Source: Microbacterium oleivorans (GTDB lineage Bacteria; Actinomycetota; Actinomycetes; Actinomycetales; Microbacteriaceae). Taken from it: a DNA stretch of 64,000 bases. Positions 46,961 through 56,163 of the stretch are shown piece by piece. The position numbers and the translations under genes are program-made. Positions within the stretch are counted from its first letter, which is position 1. Every line of letters starts with the position of its first letter. Where the stretch lies: the NCBI RefSeq assembly GCF_001644225.1, contig NZ_LSTV01000004.1, positions 1 through 64,000 on the forward strand, written 5' to 3'. The notes beneath the pieces were generated by a model. It ran no database searches and was not told where the DNA came from. It saw only the letters and a program-made list of their open reading frames with translations.

Positions 46961-47833
46961 GTGGCTCGCCGGTCGCGGGCGCGGCGAGGTCTGCCCTCCG
47001 TCGTCGTCGCCGTCCTCGTCGTCGCCCTGACGGCGGGCGTCGGCGGCCTGGTCGTGCTCGCTCTGCAGCGCACGCAAGGAGTCGACCCCGAGCGGGTCGC
47101 TCGGCCCTCGACATCCCTTCCCGTCGACAGCCCGTCGCCGACGGCGAGCGCCGCTCCGGCGGTGACGGCACCCGCCGCGGCCGAGCGCTACCTCGCCGCC
47201 GGGGCCGACATCCTCTGGCGCGCGACCGCCGGCGCGTGCGGGGGCGAGGCGCCCGTCATCGAGCGATCGGATGACGACGGCACGACCTGGACCGACGAGA
47301 CCCCGCGCTACCGCGACATCGCCCAGGTGCGCGCCCTGCGCTCCGTCGCCGACACCCAGGCGACCGCCGTCGCCGACGTCGGCGAGGACTGCGAGACCCA
47401 GGCCCTGCGCACCTTCACCGACGGCGCGTTCTGGTCGCCCTACGACGACGTGCTCGCGCGCTCCGACTACCTCGTCGGCGCCGACGTCGTCATCGACGGC
47501 GACCCCCTCGCCGCCCCCTGCCCCGCCCCGTGGGGACTGCGCTCCTCCGCCGGCACGGTCGCCTTCCTCTGCGACGGCACCGCGTACGCCGCCGCCGACG
47601 GCGAGACCACCGCGATCGGCGCCGACGTCGTCGCCCTCGACACCCTCGACGGCGAGATCATCGCAGCGACCCGCACCCCGGACTGCGACGGGCTGCTGCT
47701 CACGTCGCTGACCTCCGACACCGACCCGCTCGCCTGTGTGACAGCGGATGCCGCGGCCCCGGCAGCCCTCGCGCTCACCCCCGACACGGTGCTGCTCTGG
47801 ACCGGCGACGACCTGACCACCGTCCCGCGCTGA
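46961..47833 (+). CDS. Secreted or membrane-anchored protein of unknown function
   Basis: 290 residues. An Arg-rich start and one hydrophobic helix (VVVAVLVVALTAGVGGLVVL) precede a Ser/Pro/Ala linker and an extracytoplasmic part of about 220 residues. This part has six Cys (in ACGGE, EDCETQ, APCPAP, FLCDG, PDCDG, LACVT) and repeating W/T/D-rich turns, such as RSDDDGTTWTDETP, like a small beta-propeller or BNR-type repeat. Translationally coupled to the BY-kinase (2-nt gap), so it may act with it at the cell surface. I cannot assign a function. Confidence 0.7.
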   Translation: MARRSRARRGLPSVVVAVLVVALTAGVGGLVVLALQRTQGVDPERVARPSTSLPVDSPSPTASAAPAVTAPAAAERYLAAGADILWRATAGACGGEAPVIERSDDDGTTWTDETPRYRDIAQVRALRSVADTQATAVADVGEDCETQALRTFTDGAFWSPYDDVLARSDYLVGADVVIDGDPLAAPCPAPWGLRSSAGTVAFLCDGTAYAAADGETTAIGADVVALDTLDGEIIAATRTPDCDGLLLTSLTSDTDPLACVTADAAAPAALALTPDTVLLWTGDDLTTVPR

Positions 47834-47850
47834 GAACCCCGCGCTGCCGC

Positions 47851-47856
47851 TACGCT
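47851..47856 (+). promoter_or_regulatory. -10 element, leaderless kinase-like gene
   Basis: TACGCT followed by 6 nt and the GTG at 47863; an ATG at 47861 is out of frame. Confidence 0.5.
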
Positions 47857-47862
47857 GCCCAT

Positions 47863-49581
47863 GTGCAGGGCGTGAGGACAGAGGTGCCGTCGAGGTGGCG
47901 CCGCCGCACCGACCTCGCCGTCGCCGTCCTGTCGGCACCGTTCGCGAGCGGCGAGTACTTCACCCGCTGGTCGCTGCTCATGTCGTTCGTCATCGGCACC
48001 TTCCTCAGCGTGCCGAGCGTCGGAATCCCCTCCTTCGACGGCTACCTGCGCGGCGTCGCCGTCGCGGCGATCGGCTGGGTCCCACTCGCCCTCCTCGGCC
48101 TCGTCGCCGCCTACGCCGAACGCCGGTTCGCGAAGACCGCTGCCGAGCGCGTCGCCGTCGTCATCGCGACCTTGGTCGGCCTCTCGGCAATCCGCCCGTT
48201 CCTCAACGACGCCGTCAGCGCGGGCCTCTTCGGGCTGACCACCGGCGGCAACTGGACGACGCGGATCACCACGAACATCGTGACCGCCGGCATCCTCTTC
48301 ACGGTCTGCGCCGTCGCCGTGACGTACCACCGGCAGCTGCGGGCCACGACCCGACGATTGCGCCAGGCGAGCGCCCTCATGCGCGTCGGCACGGCCGAGG
48401 CCGCCCACCTGCAGACGAAGGTACCCGGCATCCTCGCGCAGATGGCCGACGACCTCACGCGGCACCGCGACCGCCTGCTCGCCGGCACGGTCGACTACGA
48501 CGCGGTGCGCGACTACTCCACCCGCGTGCGGTCGGCCAGCCACCGTCTCGACGAACTCACGCAGTGGCCGACCGACGACCAGCCCGACTTCGCCCCGACC
48601 GACGACGCCCGCGGTGTGCCGCTCCTCGCGCGACTCAGCGCAACGCCGCCCCTCACCGTCGGACTGACCTACGTCGCCGCGACCCTCCCCTTCGGCCTCG
48701 CCCACGGCGGGCCGTCCGTCGCCGCCGCAGCCCTGGCGGCGAGCGCGGCCCTCGACCTCGCCGCGGGCGCCGTCACCCGTCGCGCGCGCCGCCTGCCCGC
48801 GACACCCCGCGGTCTCGTTTTCCTCGCCGTGTGGGCCCTCGTGGGCGTGGGCATCATGTGGCTGACCTACACACTCCTGCCCGACGTCGGCGCGCTCGGG
48901 CTCGTCCCGCTGCTCGGCCTGCCGCTCGCCGCGAGCGTCATCGCAGTCTCGGTCGACTCCTACCGACGCGCCCGCGCCGAAGAGGCACGCGCCACCGCCG
49001 TTCTCCGCACCGCGGCCCGCACGCTTGCCACCGCCGTCGACACCGCGCGTGCACCCCTCCGCCGGGGAAGCGACCTGCTACACGGCCGCCTGCAGAGCCG
49101 GTGCGTCATCCTCGCCGCGCACGTCGACGAGAACCCCGCCGACGAGGCGACGCTCGTCGCCTTCCGCGCCCAGACCGACGAGATCCTCCACGACCTGCGC
49201 ACAGGAGCCACCGCCGTCGACGAGAAGACCATCGAGGACCTCGTCGAGGCGTGGTCGGTGGTGATGGACATCCGCGTCGGCATCGCCGACGACGCGCGCG
49301 CCGCCCTCGACCGCCCGGGCATCGGCGAAGAGGCGACCCGCATGGTCAACGAGGCCCTCGTGAACGCCGTCAAGCACTCCGGCGCGCGCGACGCCGCCGT
49401 CGAGCTCACCCGCGCGGGCGACCGGCTGCGGGTGCGGGTCTCGAGCCCCGGCATCCTCTCCCCCCGCGCACTGACCCTCGCTGTCCCGGCGGGGCTCGGC
49501 ACGCGCGAGGCGGGCACGGCGCTGCGGCAGGTCGGCGATCAGGTCGTCCTCGAGCGCGAGCTCGTGGTGCCCGCCGACTGA
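47863..49581 (+). CDS. Atypical histidine-kinase-like membrane protein, second copy
   Basis: 572 residues with the same layout as the protein at 28961-30778: four helices, a charged stretch (HRDRLLAGTVDYDAVRDY, SHRLDEL), four helices, then DLLHGRLQSRCVILAAHVDE and N-box MVNEALVNAVKHSGARDAA. As in the first copy, the usual glycine boxes after the N-box are not clear (SSPGILSPR). A REC-only regulator is convergent 4 nt away and a MASE1 kinase follows, so this copy may work in phosphorelay or scaffold form. GTG 47863 is fixed by the leaderless promoter. Confidence 0.7.
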   Translation: MQGVRTEVPSRWRRRTDLAVAVLSAPFASGEYFTRWSLLMSFVIGTFLSVPSVGIPSFDGYLRGVAVAAIGWVPLALLGLVAAYAERRFAKTAAERVAVVIATLVGLSAIRPFLNDAVSAGLFGLTTGGNWTTRITTNIVTAGILFTVCAVAVTYHRQLRATTRRLRQASALMRVGTAEAAHLQTKVPGILAQMADDLTRHRDRLLAGTVDYDAVRDYSTRVRSASHRLDELTQWPTDDQPDFAPTDDARGVPLLARLSATPPLTVGLTYVAATLPFGLAHGGPSVAAAALAASAALDLAAGAVTRRARRLPATPRGLVFLAVWALVGVGIMWLTYTLLPDVGALGLVPLLGLPLAASVIAVSVDSYRRARAEEARATAVLRTAARTLATAVDTARAPLRRGSDLLHGRLQSRCVILAAHVDENPADEATLVAFRAQTDEILHDLRTGATAVDEKTIEDLVEAWSVVMDIRVGIADDARAALDRPGIGEEATRMVNEALVNAVKHSGARDAAVELTRAGDRLRVRVSSPGILSPRALTLAVPAGLGTREAGTALRQVGDQVVLERELVVPAD

Positions 49582-49585
49582 CGCT

Positions 49586-49951
49586 TCAGCCGACAAGCAG
49601 GTTTTCGACCCGCTCCCGCAGCTGACGCGGAGTGAACGGTTTGACGACGTAGTCGTCGACCCCGGCGGCCTTCGCACGCGAGACGTCGTGCGGCGACGAC
49701 CGGGCGGTGAGCATGAGGATGCGGGTGTCGGCGAAGGCCGGATCCGCCCGCAGCTCGGAGCACACCTCGATGCCCGTCTTGATCGGCATCATCCAATCCA
49801 GGATGACGACATCGGGATGCCGCGCATGCGCCGCATCGAGCCCGGCACCGCCGTCGTGGGCGACGGAGACCTCATGACCGACACGCGCGAGCACCTGCTG
49901 CAGCAACGACGCGACATCGACGTCGTCCTCCACCACCAGCACGTGTGCCAC
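49586..49951 (-). CDS. Single-domain response regulator (REC only)
   Basis: 121 residues, CheY-like: Asp9/Asp10 in VVEDD, phosphoacceptor Asp52 in ILDWMMP, Thr82 and Lys104 in YVVKPF. No output domain. The GTG at 49951 has AGGTGAG close upstream; an in-frame ATG at 49969 is possible (127 aa). It lies between, and opposite to, two sensor genes, so it may receive phosphate from the MASE1 kinase (divergent, about 100 bp) or interact with the kinase-like protein (convergent). Confidence 0.9.
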   Translation of the reverse strand: MAHVLVVEDDVDVASLLQQVLARVGHEVSVAHDGGAGLDAAHARHPDVVILDWMMPIKTGIEVCSELRADPAFADTRILMLTARSSPHDVSRAKAAGVDDYVVKPFTPRQLRERVENLLVG

Positions 49952-50039
49952 GCGCTCACCTCGCGTCATCGAGCCGACCCCGAACGTCGGCGATGCAGCA
50001 GACAATACACCGCCGTATCCACCGGAACACCGCCGACTG

Positions 50040-50045
50040 TACGGT
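50040..50045 (+). promoter_or_regulatory. -10 element, leaderless MASE1 kinase
   Basis: TACGGT followed by exactly 6 nt and the GTG at 50052. Confidence 0.55.
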
Positions 50046-50051
50046 GTACGC

Positions 50052-51713
50052 GTGACGAGGAGCGAGGGCGGGCAGGACGGGCTGCCGCGCGGCCGCACGC
50101 CGGACCTCGCACCGCCCCTCGCCCCGGGCCGCCGCATCCTCTGGTGGGCCCTCACGTCGACCGGCATCCTGCTGCTCGCCCTGGTCGGCGTCCGCCTGCA
50201 GGCGAACGGCCTGCCGATCGCCATCTGGTGGCCGGCCGCCGGCCTGTCGCTCGCCTTCGCACTGCGTGTCGCGCCCGAACGACGCTGGATCGTGCTGGCG
50301 CTGATCTTCGCCCTCACCGCCGCAGCCAATGCGATCGCCGGCCGCTCCTGGGAGCTGTGGCTGCTGTACGCCTTCTTCAACACCCTCGAGGTGCTGCTGG
50401 TCGCCGCGCTCCTCACCCGCCGCGGCACCGGGTTGCGGCTCGACACGCTGTCGCAGGCGACGAGATTCGTCGCAGCCGTGCTCGGGGGCGCCGCCGTCGC
50501 GAGCGTCGGGATCGCCGCGACCAACGTCCTGCTCCTGCGCGATGACTTCTTCCCCACCTCGATCGTCATCTTCGCCTCGCACAGCTCGGCCATGATCCTC
50601 ATCGGGAGCCTCGCGATCCTCCCCGTCGGCCGCGAAGAGCGCGCGCGTCCCCTCGAACTCGTGGTGCACGCCGCGGCCGTCGGAGCCAGCGTCATCCTCG
50701 CCTTCGGCCCGCCTGGCCTCGCACACCTGTCGTTCCTGACCTTCGCGGCGATCGCGGGGGCGTGCCTGCGCTTCCCGGTCCGTGTCGCCACCTGGTCGGC
50801 GCTGCTCACCTCGATCGCGGTCCTCCTCCTCACCCTCACCGCCGGGGGCAGGAGCGGGCTCGGCACCGTCGAGTCGCGGGATGCCGCCGTGACGCTCGTC
50901 GTGTTCATGAGCGCGATCGGCGTCTTCACCGTGCTCGTCTCGATCGCCCGTTTCGAGGGGCGCACCAACGCCGCCCTCGCCGTCCGGGCCGCCGAGGACA
51001 TCGCCGCCGCCGAGCGGGCGCGCGCGGCCGCGATGACGCAGCAGCTCGACCTCGAACGCCAGCGAGAGGACTTCGTCACCGCGGCGAGCCACGAACTGCG
51101 CACCCCCGTGACCAACGTGCTCGGCTACGCCGACCTGCTGACGGACTCCCCGCTGTCGGGCGACCAGCGCGGCTGGGTCGAGGCGATCCGGCGCGGGGCC
51201 GCGCGCCTCGCGGGCCTGCTCGACGGACTGATCCAGGCCGCCTCGGGCGGCGAGCCCACCCGCATCCCGGTCGACGACCTCATCCTCGAGGTGTGCGACG
51301 CCCACCGCCCCGAGGCCGTCGCCCGCGGCACCCACCTCCTGACGACGCCGAGCGGTCTGCACGTCTGGGCGGCCGAACCCGACGCACGGCGGGCGCTCTG
51401 GAGTCTCGTCTCGAACGCGGTCACCTTCGCCGAGGCCGGCACCGTCTGGGTCGAGGCCCGCCGTGACGGCGACGACATCGCGATCGTCGTCGCCGATGAC
51501 GGACCGGGCATGTCGCCCGAGACCCTCGCGAGCGCCTTCGAGCGCTTCTTCCGCGGCCGTGAGGCCGAGGGGCGCACCGCCAGCGGCCTCGGCCTCGGGC
51601 TCGCCAACGCCCGCGATCTCGCCCGCCGCAACGACGGCGACGTCACGCTGGCCTCGACGCCCGGGCGGGGCGTGCGGGCGACATTGCGTCTTCCCGCGGC
51701 GCCCGCGGTGTAG
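50052..51713 (+). CDS. MASE1-like sensor histidine kinase
   Basis: 553 residues. About eight helices at 28-310 with the MASE1-type segment GLPIAIWWPAAGLSLAFAL. A coiled linker follows, then H-box AASHELRTPVTNVLGYA (phosphoacceptor His near 345), N-box WSLVSNAVTFAEAG, G1 VADDGPGMS and G2 GLGLGLANARDLA. A complete, apparently active kinase, although the N-box ends in NAVTFA instead of NAxKYT. It is divergent from the REC-only regulator, the likely partner. Confidence 0.88.
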   Translation: MTRSEGGQDGLPRGRTPDLAPPLAPGRRILWWALTSTGILLLALVGVRLQANGLPIAIWWPAAGLSLAFALRVAPERRWIVLALIFALTAAANAIAGRSWELWLLYAFFNTLEVLLVAALLTRRGTGLRLDTLSQATRFVAAVLGGAAVASVGIAATNVLLLRDDFFPTSIVIFASHSSAMILIGSLAILPVGREERARPLELVVHAAAVGASVILAFGPPGLAHLSFLTFAAIAGACLRFPVRVATWSALLTSIAVLLLTLTAGGRSGLGTVESRDAAVTLVVFMSAIGVFTVLVSIARFEGRTNAALAVRAAEDIAAAERARAAAMTQQLDLERQREDFVTAASHELRTPVTNVLGYADLLTDSPLSGDQRGWVEAIRRGAARLAGLLDGLIQAASGGEPTRIPVDDLILEVCDAHRPEAVARGTHLLTTPSGLHVWAAEPDARRALWSLVSNAVTFAEAGTVWVEARRDGDDIAIVVADDGPGMSPETLASAFERFFRGREAEGRTASGLGLGLANARDLARRNDGDVTLASTPGRGVRATLRLPAAPAV

Positions 51714-51804
51714 ATCGATGACACCCCCGACACACTCGCGTTACAGGTCACTGATACGGTGCCCCTTGAGAGAAGGTGAGAGCCCTCTCATCCTGGGGGG
51801 GAAT

Positions 51805-53316
51805 GTGGCGAGCACGGCGATGACCAAGATGACAGACGAACAGAGCGAACGCGCGCCGGTGACGGCGACGGCCCCCTTCGCCGCACCGTGGCGCCGCATC
51901 TACGCGCGCCGCCTATGGATCAGCGACCTGCTCGTCCTCATCTGGGTCGTCTACGGCACCCAGATCGCCTGGTTCGGGCTCGGCGCCGCCGACCTCGCCA
52001 TCAGTTCCGGACGGGTCGCCGGCGAGATCTCGTACTGGAGCTTCTCGACCGCCCTCATCCTCGTGTGGATGCTGACCCTCAGCCTCGCCGACACCCGCGA
52101 CCACCGCGTGATCGGCGCCGGCTCCGCCGAGTACGCCAGGATCGCCCAGTCGAGTGTCACGCTATTCGGCGTCATCGCGATCATCGCGTTCCTCACGCAA
52201 ACCGAGGTCGCCCGCGGATTCCTGCTCATCAGCCTGCCCCTCGGCATCCTCGTCCTCCTCTTCGAGCGCTGGCTCTGGCGGCAGTGGCTGATCGCCCAGC
52301 GGCGCACGGGGGCCTACTCCGCGCGCGTCCTGCTCGTGGGCTCGCGGCGATCCGTCGTCGAGACCGCAAACGAACTGCTCCGGAACAAATCCGCCGGGTA
52401 CCACCTCGTCGGTGCGTGCGTGCCCACTGGCGCCATCGCCGAGACGATCGACGGCACAGACATCCCCATCATGGGATCGATCTCCGCTGTGACCTCGGCC
52501 CTGGCCGCGTGCAACGCCGACACCGTGATCGTGACGAGCACCGACGAGCTCCCCGTCGACAAGGTGAAAGAGATCTCGTGGCAGCTCGAGCCCGGTCGGC
52601 AGCACCTCGTTCTCGCACCGGGGATCGCCGACATCGCCGGACCGCGCATCCACACCCGACCGGTGGCGGGACTTCCCCTCATCCACGTCGAGACGCCCAG
52701 GTTCGGCAAGGGCCAGAAGATCGCCAAGCGCGCATTCGACATCTGCGCATCGCTCGCCCTCATCATCGCCCTGTCGCCGGTTCTCGCCGGTGTCGCACTG
52801 CTGGTCAGGATGTCCTCGCCGGGACCCATCCTCTACCGCCAGCAGCGCATCGGACGAGCGGGCGAACCGTTCCACATGCTGAAGTTCCGTTCGATGCGCG
52901 TCGGCGCGGATCAGGAGCTGAGGGCCCTCCTCGAGGCGCAAGGAACGAGCGAGAAGCCGCTGTTCAAGATCCACAACGACCCCCGGATCACCCCCATCGG
53001 GCGAATCCTGCGAAAGTACTCGCTCGACGAACTTCCGCAGCTCTTCAACGTGCTGGGAGGGTCGATGAGCATCGTGGGACCGCGTCCCCAGATCGCCGCA
53101 GAGGTCGCCCTCTACACGGATGCCGCGAAGCGTCGGTTGCTCGCTCGCCCCGGCATCACGGGCCTGTGGCAGGTCAGCGGCCGCTCCACCATGGAGTGGG
53201 ATGACGCGGTCCGCCTCGACCTGTACTACGTGGAGAACTGGTCGCTCGTCAACGATCTGCTCATCCTGGTCAAGACGGTGCGCGCGGTCGTGCAGCCGGG
53301 CGCCTCGGCCCACTGA
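51805..53316 (+). CDS. Polyprenyl-phosphate glycosyl-1-phosphate transferase (initial sugar transferase)
   Basis: Starts exopolysaccharide synthesis by putting the first sugar-1-phosphate on undecaprenyl phosphate. 503 residues: four to five N-terminal helices, a CoA-binding-like/Rossmann middle (YSARVLLVGSRRSVVETANE), then the bacterial sugar-transferase core KRAFDICASLALIIALSPVL, FKFRSM-type MLKFRSMRVGAD, DELPQLFNVLGGSMSIVGPR and RPGITGLWQVSGRS. The GTG at 51805 has a G-rich site 5 nt upstream; ATG 51820 is possible. The only priming enzyme in the window, so it probably serves the cassette at 38.8-45.3 kb. Confidence 0.92.
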   Translation: MASTAMTKMTDEQSERAPVTATAPFAAPWRRIYARRLWISDLLVLIWVVYGTQIAWFGLGAADLAISSGRVAGEISYWSFSTALILVWMLTLSLADTRDHRVIGAGSAEYARIAQSSVTLFGVIAIIAFLTQTEVARGFLLISLPLGILVLLFERWLWRQWLIAQRRTGAYSARVLLVGSRRSVVETANELLRNKSAGYHLVGACVPTGAIAETIDGTDIPIMGSISAVTSALAACNADTVIVTSTDELPVDKVKEISWQLEPGRQHLVLAPGIADIAGPRIHTRPVAGLPLIHVETPRFGKGQKIAKRAFDICASLALIIALSPVLAGVALLVRMSSPGPILYRQQRIGRAGEPFHMLKFRSMRVGADQELRALLEAQGTSEKPLFKIHNDPRITPIGRILRKYSLDELPQLFNVLGGSMSIVGPRPQIAAEVALYTDAAKRRLLARPGITGLWQVSGRSTMEWDDAVRLDLYYVENWSLVNDLLILVKTVRAVVQPGASAH

Positions 53317-53338
53317 CATCGCGCGCTCTGCGCGTGGC

Positions 53339-53344
53339 TACACT
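53339..53344 (+). promoter_or_regulatory. Putative -10 of the PAS kinase gene
   Basis: TACACT, 17 nt before the ATG at 53362, with GGAG in between as ribosome-binding site. Confidence 0.4.
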
Positions 53345-53361
53345 GGCGACGGAGCCAACTG

Positions 53362-54999
53362 ATGCCGACAACCGAAAGCCGCTGGGCGGACAGTCAGCTC
53401 ATCGGCACGCGTGTGAGATCCGTGTGGCAGTGGCAGCTCATCTTCACCTTCAGCGTCGTCGTGATCACGCTGGTCGTCGGCATCCTCGATGTGACGTTGC
53501 TGGCGAGCACCGGCTATCTCATCGGCGTCTTCGTCATCATCATCTGTTCGATCGCGACCCTGGTCACGCCGTGGGCGAGGGCGCCGCGTCACGCGGCTTT
53601 CGTCCTCCCCCTCGTCGACATCGTCGCCATCGGCTTCCTGACCCTCGAACAACCCAGCCTCGGGTACCTGTGGCTGTTCCCGATCGCGTGGGTCGCGACG
53701 TACTTCGGCACGGCCGAGATCGTGCTGTCCATCAGTGCCGTCGGGGTCATGAGCCTGGCCGACCCCTCGCGCTGGGGCTTCTCCCCCGAGGTCATCGTCG
53801 AGCTCCTGATCATCCTGCTCGCCCTCACGTTCCTCGCCATCACGATCGCCGTCGGCGCACGACGCACCCGGGCCTTCCGAATCCTCGCCCGAAACCAGGC
53901 CCAACGACTGACGGCGACCGTCGACCGGGTGCAGTCGGCCGAGCAGCGGGTCAACTCCCTCTTCGACTCGATCTCGGTCGCTCTGGCTCGTGTCACGCGC
54001 GGCGGCGAGATCGTCTCCGCCAACGCGGCGTACCGCGCGCTCTACTCCCTCGACACGCAGGATCTGCGGTTCCCGCTCGGCGGCGCCGTCGAATACTCCG
54101 ACTACCGCGGCCGTGCGCTCAGTCCCAGCGAGACGGCCATCGCGCGCGCAGGCCGTGGTGAGGTGGTCGAGAACGAACGCCTCTGGCTCTTCGACCGCAC
54201 CGGCACGTGGCGCGCCCTCGGGCTGTCCATCCGCGATGCGGCACCGAACTCGCTGGGCCAGCCCACGGCCGTGATCGAGCTGGCGGATCTCACCGCCGTC
54301 GCCGAGGCCCAGCGGGAACGACCGCACGTCACGCGCGTGGTGGCGCACGAGCTGCGCAACCCGCTGACCGTGATCCTCGGCCACGCCGATCTGCTGCTCG
54401 AAGGTTCGAACCTGACGCCCGGCCAGCGCGACCACCTCGACGTCATCGAGTCGGCGAGCGAGCGGATGCTCACCCTGATCCAGGGGCTGCTCGCCCAGTC
54501 GACGGATGCCGAGGACCACCGCGCCACGTTCGACGCCGCCCACCTGGTCGAGGCTTCCATCGCGGCATTCGAGCCGGCGGCATCCGCTTCGGCCCTCGCG
54601 ATCGATCCGGTCGTCGCCGGCCCCCTCCCCGTCGACGGAGACGAGTTCCGCCTGCGGCAGGTCGTCGACAACATCATGAGCAACGCCATCAAGTACAGCG
54701 ATCGCGGCACGCTGCGGGTCACCGCGGTGCTCGACGATGACGGGTGCGTGGTGATCTCGGTCGCCGACGAGGGCATCGGTATGACCCCCGAGGACGTCGA
54801 ACGGGTGTTCACGCCGTACTTCCGAGCCCAGAACGCGCAGGAGGGGTCCGCCCAGGGCACGGGCCTCGGCATGGGCATCACCCGCGACATCGTCGAGGCC
54901 CACGGGGGTAGCATCGCGGTGGAGAGCGCTCTCGGACGCGGGACGACCGTCACGGTCCGTCTCCCCGCCGCAGGTCGTGACGAGGGGGGTGGGCAATGA
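53362..54999 (+). CDS. Membrane PAS sensor histidine kinase
   Basis: 545 residues: about six helices (25-180), a coiled coil (NQAQRLTATVDRVQSAEQRV), a PAS domain (about 205-315), then H-box RVVAHELRNPLTVILGHADL (His near 330), N-box DNIMSNAIKYSDRG, G1 VADEGIGMT and G2 GTGLGMGITRDIV. All kinase boxes are intact. The stop overlaps the next start by 4 nt (ATGA), so the two proteins are made together. Confidence 0.92.
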   Translation: MPTTESRWADSQLIGTRVRSVWQWQLIFTFSVVVITLVVGILDVTLLASTGYLIGVFVIIICSIATLVTPWARAPRHAAFVLPLVDIVAIGFLTLEQPSLGYLWLFPIAWVATYFGTAEIVLSISAVGVMSLADPSRWGFSPEVIVELLIILLALTFLAITIAVGARRTRAFRILARNQAQRLTATVDRVQSAEQRVNSLFDSISVALARVTRGGEIVSANAAYRALYSLDTQDLRFPLGGAVEYSDYRGRALSPSETAIARAGRGEVVENERLWLFDRTGTWRALGLSIRDAAPNSLGQPTAVIELADLTAVAEAQRERPHVTRVVAHELRNPLTVILGHADLLLEGSNLTPGQRDHLDVIESASERMLTLIQGLLAQSTDAEDHRATFDAAHLVEASIAAFEPAASASALAIDPVVAGPLPVDGDEFRLRQVVDNIMSNAIKYSDRGTLRVTAVLDDDGCVVISVADEGIGMTPEDVERVFTPYFRAQNAQEGSAQGTGLGMGITRDIVEAHGGSIAVESALGRGTTVTVRLPAAGRDEGGGQ

Positions 55000-56126
55000 C
55001 GCACGTCGATGTGACGATCGTGCTGGTCGCCTTCTCGACAGCGTGCACGATCATGATGATCGGCCTCGGATTCCTGCCCTTTCCGGGACGAGCGGCCGCC
55101 ATCTGGTCCTCCGGGTTCGCCGTCGCCATGCTGAGCTGCTATCTGCTCGTCGCCGCGGACCAGATCGATTCGAGTCTGGTGCGGGCCGCGGCGCACGGCC
55201 CGATCCTGTGCGCATCCGGCTTCATCTGGGTGGGCCTGCGCGCGCGCCGTGGACGCGAGCCGATCATGCTGATCCCCACGATCACCGTCTTCAGCGTATT
55301 GACCGTGGCGCTGGGCCTCACCGCGGAGACGGAGGTCTACGGCTTGGTCTTCCGCGTCGCCTTCGCTGTGGGGGCCGTCGTATCGGGACTGGCCGTGTCG
55401 GAACTCGTCCGCCTGCGCCGGCCGGAGCTGGAGATGTCTCTTCCGCTGCTCGTCGCGTCGGTCGGATTCGTCGGGCTCGCGCTTCTCGTGGGCATCGACG
55501 GCATCATCCGGTGGGTGAACAGACAGGGTGGGCAGACCGAGGCGGACATGTCCGGGCTCTACGCGCTCAACGAGCTCGTCGCCCTGCTGTATCTCGTGTG
55601 CGCGCTGGTCACGCTTCTCTATCTCGTGCGTCGCGGCTCGCAGAGCGCGGACCCGCAGCGGACACCGGACTTCTCGACGATCGCGCGCGACCGCCTCGCC
55701 CGCGCGAGAGCCGCCGACGACCGCTGGTGGTCTCTTCTCGACATCCGCCTCGACGACCCGGGTGAGCTGCTCGAGGCATCGAGCGGCCGGGCCTTCCAGC
55801 GCGTGACCACTCGCTTCGCGAACGACATCCGCGACGTGATGCCGCCCGAGGCCGACCTGCACGCCGTGTCACGAACTCAGGTCCTCGTCCTGCTGCCGCG
55901 TCCCGACACCGCCGTGAGGGGACTCATGTCGCAGCTCCTCGAGCGGATCGGCACGTTCACGGACCAGCAGGCCGTGCCCGTCCGGCTGTCGGCGAGCATC
56001 GGCGTGGCTGCCGCGCCCCTCGCGGACTGGGACCTCGACCGCCTGCGCGCGGCGGCAAGCGACGCCGCCGCGCACGCACAGGTCTCGGGCGGCGACCGCT
56101 GGGAACGCGCGGTCTTCGCCCCCTGA
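54996..56126 (+). CDS. Membrane protein with degenerate GGDEF-like domain
   Basis: 376 residues. Seven or so helices (1-210) precede a cytosolic domain with the frame of a diguanylate cyclase: WWSLLDIRLDD near its start, SRTQVLVLLPRPDTAVRG at the place of the GG(D/E)EF strand, and LSASIGVAAAPLADWDLDRL, which matches the vxxSIGVA strand of GGDEF domains. The signature loop is missing, so it should not make c-di-GMP and may instead bind a nucleotide or a partner. Translationally coupled to the PAS kinase. Confidence 0.72.
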   Translation: MTHVDVTIVLVAFSTACTIMMIGLGFLPFPGRAAAIWSSGFAVAMLSCYLLVAADQIDSSLVRAAAHGPILCASGFIWVGLRARRGREPIMLIPTITVFSVLTVALGLTAETEVYGLVFRVAFAVGAVVSGLAVSELVRLRRPELEMSLPLLVASVGFVGLALLVGIDGIIRWVNRQGGQTEADMSGLYALNELVALLYLVCALVTLLYLVRRGSQSADPQRTPDFSTIARDRLARARAADDRWWSLLDIRLDDPGELLEASSGRAFQRVTTRFANDIRDVMPPEADLHAVSRTQVLVLLPRPDTAVRGLMSQLLERIGTFTDQQAVPVRLSASIGVAAAPLADWDLDRLRAAASDAAAHAQVSGGDRWERAVFAP

Positions 56127-56150
56127 TCCGGCGCGGTCGGCCGACCCCCG

Positions 56151-56156
56151 TAGGAT
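56151..56156 (+). promoter_or_regulatory. -10 element, leaderless DUF4012 gene
   Basis: TAGGAT followed by 7 nt and the ATG at 56164; an ATG at 56158 would leave only one base. Confidence 0.5.
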
Positions 56157-56163
56157 CATGCCG

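Noticed and set aside
45318..47171. Long minus-strand frame opposite the BY-kinase
   Set aside because: Antisense shadow; Walker motifs fix the plus-strand gene.
54996..56126. Active diguanylate cyclase
   Set aside because: The GG(D/E)EF loop is missing, so enzymatic activity is not supported.
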